Shown here in pieces: positions 59,286-64,000 of a stretch of 64,000 bases of DNA. This DNA is from Ulva prolifera (lineage: Eukaryota > Chlorophyta > Ulvophyceae > Ulvales > Ulvaceae), in assembly GCA_023078555.1 (NCBI GenBank), contig CM041201.1, positions 501,213-565,212 on the forward strand. The letters run 5' to 3'. The notes beneath the pieces were generated by a model, which had not been told where the DNA came from, did not search any database, and worked only from the letters and a program-made list of their open reading frames with translations. Each line of letters starts with the position of its first letter. Position 1 is the first letter of the stretch. The position numbers and the translations under genes were made by a program.

Positions 59286-62254
59286 ATGTTGTCGCTTGTC
59301 ACGGCACTTCTGCTGCCAGCATGCATGGTCACAGCACTCGCTGTAGACCACAGCACACTGCAGGCCGCCGGTGCGGCTGTTGAGACCTTCGGCAGTGGTC
59401 AGCCAGTGCCTGTGAATGGTTTAGCCACGGACGCAGCAGCTGTAGACGTCGGGGACGGCGTCTCCAGGCAGCTGCTTGCCAAGAAGAAGAAGAACAAGAA
59501 GGGCAACGAGCAGGGCGAAACGGAGAAGAAGACAAAGAAAACAACGAAGAAGAGTGAGCGCTTCGTGTGGAAGGGTAGGGGCAAGAATGGCCTGAAGTTC
59601 AAGCCGAAGAGGCCCAAGAAGGCGCTCAAGAACGGCGAGATCGTGTACGATGCCGATGGCGTTAAATGTGTAGCGACGAAGGAGGAGACAGACAAGATTG
59701 CATTCTCCCAGAGCGCAGACTTGCATGCTAGCGCAGGTAAGCCCCTCCTGCCCAGGTCACGTCATGTGTGCAGAACATGCCCGCTGATGCGAGTGACACC
59801 CCGATCTCGTTTCTGCTTGCAAAGGTCCCGCTCCGACTATCTCAATCAACAGCATGGCGGGAGATTGTCTGATCGGTCGCCATACAGCATTTTATAGCAC
59901 CGAGTGCGGTCACGAGGAGCAGTAAAAGCTCCGCGTGTGCACAGAAGCCACGCTGTTTGCACAGATAGCCACTCCACAACGCGCCCCAAATGCTCACACC
60001 AACGCAACACGGTCCACGATAGGTAGCATATCGCTATTCCATAGCGTTTGTGTAGGAGCGATGTTCTGAAAGAGCTGCTGCAGCAGCTGTGTACTCATGT
60101 TCACAAGCATCCTGTTGAATCATCTGCACACCACCAGAAAGCATCCATATTTACCAATCCATGATGATCACATCTGCATGCTGCATGGGCTCTCCATGCA
60201 GATATGATTTGCCCTCCGCGTGTTCAGCATCACAGCTGCAGCTGTTCAGTGTCCCAGCCGGGCAAATGCACAGCTGCTTCCAATTTTGTAACTAGCTAGC
60301 ACACAGCCTTCTAGGCACAACCTTGCAATACCATGTCAAAGGAGCAGAGCCGGGATGATGTGGCAAGAACTCGATACACGCTTTGAGCTGAGCTTCAGTG
60401 GTGCTTCGTGGCATGACCTCTTAACCTCTTGACTGCCCGAGACATCTGATGAATCATATGACTGCTGGATCATATACATGACTGCTGACTGGCGGTGCGT
60501 GCATGAATCTCATGCATGAGCTCGAACTCATGGTGCCTGCTGCAGTGGCGGAGGCCGTGGAGTACCTGTGCAACCCCCCTGGCGACTTCAATGTCTCACA
60601 CCTGGAGGAAATCTTCGCCGAGGCAGAGGCCACAGCCTTCGCTCACGTGCGCCCCCCCCCCCCCCCCACCTTGCTCCACCCCCCGGGGTCCCCACATCTG
60701 CCATCCAAAAGAAAACACACTTCTTGTGCAAGCACAGGCGTGTGCAGTGTGTCCATTCTCCCTCAACTACAGCATCCTGTTAATAGCCGGCTATTAATTG
60801 GCTGACCGTAGAAGCCGACGTTCGACGCGATCGGCATGCGGACGCCACAATTTGGAGCTGCATGCGGCCTCTGAACACTGCTACAGCCGGCTTTTCCCTG
60901 CACACCTGCACATAGGATCGCAGTCAAGGTTCATCAGGCCTTGTACAGCGACGCGCCACCGCTGCGGCCGGCTTTGCCGAACATGCATGCAGCCCCTGGC
61001 GTGCGGCCAAGGCTCCCCCCCTGACGCCTGACGTGGACATTCATGTTAACCTCCCTCGTGGCCTGGGTGCTGACAGGGGCGCGTGCGTGCAGGCCGCAGT
61101 GGAGGCGAAGCTCACGTGCAAGTCCAAGGGCAAGGACACGCCGGAGACGTGCGTGAGCTACTCCGGTGCGCCCCCAACCCCACCCCTGCCGCGCTCACGT
61201 ATCAGTACATGCATCCCGCTGATGGGAGGCATCTACATCTAGACAGAGCAGCGAATGAACCCGAGGTGGTGTGTGCAGCGACCGCGACCGCGATTGCCGA
61301 GGCGACGGCGACGGCGCACGCTGAGGCCGCCACGGAGGCGATCGCGAGCTGCCCATGCATGACGGACGTCGTGGTCGCGGCCTTCGCGAGCGCCGACCTC
61401 TACATCGAGCTCGTGGCCGACGCCTCCGTGACCGCTGAAGCGACCGTCTGCGTCGAAGGTGAGCGCCTCGCTTGATGTCATACCAGGATTTCAGGATCAA
61501 TGTGTTGTACTGTTGTTGGACCGCCGAGGCGACCGTCTGCGTCGCGGGTGCGCGCCTCTGGCCACTCAAATTCCAATGCTGCCCGCAAGCAACGCTGCAG
61601 AGGTCTACAACGTAGTGACAGAAATCCGATACGAGGTGTGATTGATGTGAGTTCAAGCAGGAGGGACATGATGCATGCATGCTCACGGTGGGGTCCGGGT
61701 ACGTGCTGGGCGGCCGGATAGCTATCCGCGGATCTAGACTACAGCGCCAGCGTAACATGTGTGCACCTGGGTGAAACGGCCGAACACAGCATGATCGAGT
61801 GTCTACATGCAGGCAAGTCAAAGGGCAAGGATGTGGCGTGGGAGCAGTGCACGTCGGTCATCTACGCGAAGCTCTTCGCCAGGGTGCGCCAACTTGCCCC
61901 CCTGCCGCCCTTCGCCACGCACCGTGGCCTGGGATCCGCTGTGAGTGCATGTAGCGCAGCATGCATGCTCTTATGCATATGCATGATCCTCGAAGAATTC
62001 ACCAACTCGTTGCTACCTCCTGCGCCCGTTTCCTGTAGCGCCATGGGAAAAAACAAAACATACGCGGCTTCAGAATTCAGTGTTGTGAACGCGGGCGGTG
62101 GGTGCAGGCGCTCGCGCACGCGGCGACGTTCGGCACATGCATGTCGCCGGAGGCCACCGCACAGCTCTCGGTGTACGTGGACGCCGACATCACGAAGTTC
62201 AACACCCCGCAGTGCGACGTCGAGCCCGTCTGCAACGGCTGCGACGAGGAGTAG
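59286..62254 (+). CDS. Gene B of an unrecognised secreted, basic, cysteine-containing family
   Basis: Six exons: 59286-59736, 60546-60646, 61093-61165, 61279-61458, 61813-61883 and 62108-62254, joining in frame to 340 residues. It is the tandem partner of gene A. The signal peptide ends VTALA before VD, SRQLLA follows, and the basic region is 22 residues shorter and interrupted by acidic residues (GNEQGETEK). From FVWKGRGKNGLKFK to the end it is nearly the same protein; exon 4 is about 93% identical at base level and the last exon keeps the VCNGCDEE end. Introns 2-5 are shorter and mostly diverged, except for the last 15-30 bases before each acceptor. Intron 4 carries a second copy of the end of exon 4 with its donor. 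Same predicted secretion and twelve mature cysteines; function unknown. Confidence 0.9.
61520..61557 (+). pseudogene. Partial repeat of exon 4 end inside gene B intron 4
   Basis: Thirty-eight bases match 61431-61468 (end of exon 4 plus donor) at 33 positions. It keeps the reading TAEATVCVAG and a donor-like GTGCGC, 89 bases downstream of the real one. It looks like a small local duplication that left a spare donor, not a working exon. Confidence 0.65.
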
Positions 62255-64000
62255 GGCCCCCCACACAAGCCCCCCCGGGGCTGCTGCGGCGTCAAAGCGG
62301 TCTTTGTCTTTCTCATTCTCCAAGTAGATGGGGTGTTCTCCTGTGATCGGCCTTGTATCGGAGCTGTCAGCGGTCAAGCATCTGCGCCGGGGTGCTCTAA
62401 GAGTTAGCCGTGGCTCTTCCACAAGCCGGTGTTTTTGCAGCGGGCCCCGGCCGCTGGCCCATAGCAATGGAGCGCTGTCGGTGGGCCTTCTAGGACGCAG
62501 ACGCCACAGGCTTGTGTGCCGGGGGGGGAGTTTGAAGGTCAGCGTAGCGCAGCGCAGCACGTGCTCCATGCGTGGGGCGAAAGGGCGGGATCAGCCCTCC
62601 TCAGGCTAGCTCTGTGCATGTGCTGTGCATGCATGGGGAAGCAGTGGGGCAACAGATAAACCGTTGCTGTGTACGCCCCGCGTGGTGGGCTACAGGCCGT
62701 GCTGCGGACTATGATGCATGCGTTGCATGCATCACGCGGACCGCATTAGAATCAGGTACACGACAGCTTGTATGTGGTGCAGTGTCGTTTTTTTTAAGGG
62801 CAGGGCGTCGCCGGAGCCTCCGGCAGCCATCTGCTGACACACACGCTGTAGGCTGTCTCAAGGTTTGCACTATGGAAGAGCTTGTTTGAAAGTCAAGTAT
62901 GTAGCATCTCGGGCGTCGCCACCGCACCCTGTCGCTTCTCGCCAGGCTGACAGCTGGCGGTTTGTAACCCAATTGCGAGCAGACAATGCACTCCCGCTGT
63001 GGCGAATGCAAGAGAGTTTCTGGTGCCGCCACAGCGTGGACAACATCCATGCATGCTGCCGTGGCGCCTTGTGCATGCACGCCGCGGCTCAAGTTGCAGA
63101 TTGGTGTGCAGATTCGTGTGCATGGTGTCAGGCGGCTGCTCGCTCTGCTCGCTCCGCAGCATGCAACACCGGCTGTGGCTTGGGCGTGCTGTGTGTTGTT
63201 GCTCCCGATCTGGTGCTGCAGACTGTTGCTGCAATGCACCCTGCCTGCTCGCCTTCGCCCTTGCAGCACACGCACGCTTTGCAGGGGACACGCCGAGTGG
63301 TGCGTTGGGTCAACTTGGGTGATGGTTTCGTGTGGCTGTGGTGCTTGAGAGATGTTGCGTGTGGGGCGCCGTGGCGGCTGCGGGGTGGGTTAGGCGTCCT
63401 GCACCTCCGTGCACTTCCAGGGGTGCCACCTGCGCCTCCACACCCCCAGGCCCACACCGACATATTTTCACATACTTTTTTTTGTGCTTTCGAACCCACC
63501 GTCAGCCTAACACCACTCCCCTTCCCCTGCACTCCCCCCCTAGCTAGTGTCCACAAGGCACGCCCATGGGCTGCAGTGGACAGCAGGCGGAGACATTACA
63601 CCACCAGTGGCTTGGTAGTGGCCCCCACACGACACAGTGCCAGGCCAAGCCCCGGCCATTGCCCCGCCAGCCCGGACAGCATGCATTGCATGCACAGCAT
63701 GCATGCGCGGGGCCGCGGGCGCCTTTCAGCAACCAGCGCGCAGCGCCCCCGGACCTCCAGAGGCGCGTGCACACAGCCCATGTGATGGGCTCGCGAGATG
63801 CTGCATACGTTGAGCAACGCCTGCTCTGTGCAACGCATATGGCATGCTGGCCGCCGCTCAGCCGTCAGTGAGAGGTGTCCTTGTCACAAAGCGCCCGAGC
63901 CTGGAGGGAACCTGTCCCGCGTAAGCAGCTGGCTCTAATCATAGCAGCTATGGCTGCTGCAGTCATGATGCAGGGTGCGTCACGGCGGCCTGTTCGGTCC
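62255..64000. other. Gene B 3' flank and right end, no supported gene
   Basis: The first 750 bases are duplicated 3' flank. From 63.0 to 64.0 kb long frames are open on both strands (for example 62865-63785 plus) but consist of Ala, Cys, His and Pro-rich low-complexity translations of GC-rich repeats, with no domain. Confidence 0.45.

Larger units (their letters stand above)
59030..63000 (+). repeat. Duplicated block 2 (gene B with flanks)
   Basis: Partner of 50690-55262, same orientation. After the stop codons both blocks read CCCCCCACACAAGCCCCCC, and similar short blocks continue downstream to about 63000 with many small gaps. Confidence 0.8.

Noticed and set aside
62865-63785. 306-codon plus-strand open frame at the right end
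   Set aside because: Cys, Ala, His and Pro-rich translation of GC-rich sequence with overlapping open frames on both strands; no domain.
1-64000. tRNA or rRNA genes
   Set aside because: Looked for T-loop and rRNA landmarks by eye on both strands and found none convincing; a covariance-model search would be needed to be sure.

Overview
This window looks like nuclear DNA of a green alga. The genes are split by short introns (about 65-680 bases) that nearly always end in TGCAG. Coding exons are GC-rich, and spacers hold GT, CT and poly-C runs and many TGCATGCA strings. The gene set points the same way: a ferredoxin-dependent nitrite reductase, a plant-type (ALDH12) pyrroline-5-carboxylate dehydrogenase, a plant-type Nudix hydrolase with a pre-Nudix domain and an AT74-like phosphoglycerate-mutase-fold protein. 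I cannot place the class or species. All exon structures were read by eye from splice sites, reading phase and family resemblance.

Layout, left to right. 0-0.15 kb: tail of an unidentified gene. 0.9-1.7 kb (+): lipoate octanoyltransferase LipB. 4.7-6.2 kb (+): FAR-17a/AIG1-like membrane protein, first exon unresolved. 7.6-11.1 kb (-): ALDH12. 12.6-15.9 kb (-): gene C of a secreted protein family I do not recognise. 17.0-17.5 kb (-): 5'-truncated LINE tail. 18.5-26.2 kb (-): large NBAS/MIP2-like Sec39-domain protein of ER-Golgi tethering. 27.6-28.5 kb (+): small coiled-coil protein. 28.7-31.7 kb (+): AT74-like protein. 32.2-34.9 kb (+): Dnmt2/TRDMT1-type methyltransferase. 36.0-38.1 kb (-): Nudix hydrolase. 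38.5-40.4 kb (+): FAM86/EEF2KMT-like methyltransferase. 40.9-41.7 kb (-): small two-helix membrane protein. 41.9-45.6 kb (+): nitrite reductase. 45.6-50.7 kb: gene-poor, with a LINE scrap, palindromes and a MITE. 50.7-63.0 kb: two tandem copies of the secreted family (genes A and B) with their promoters and 3' flanks, separated by a spacer with a 32-bp tandem repeat, a perfect 32-bp hairpin and a MITE.

The most interesting content is the three-gene secreted family (A 362 aa, B 340 aa, C 519 aa). Each has six exons. The four inner exons are exactly 101, 73, 180 and 71 bases in all three genes, with the same intron phases, while exon 1 (signal peptide plus a very basic region) and the last exon vary. 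Ten cysteines are shared. A and B are a tandem duplication with a nearly identical promoter block; C is a distant inverted copy about 35 kb away with an arginine-rich rather than lysine-rich basic region.

The other genes are mostly housekeeping and unrelated to one another. Two head-to-head pairs share short intergenic promoters: Nudix/EEF2KMT and two-helix protein/nitrite reductase.
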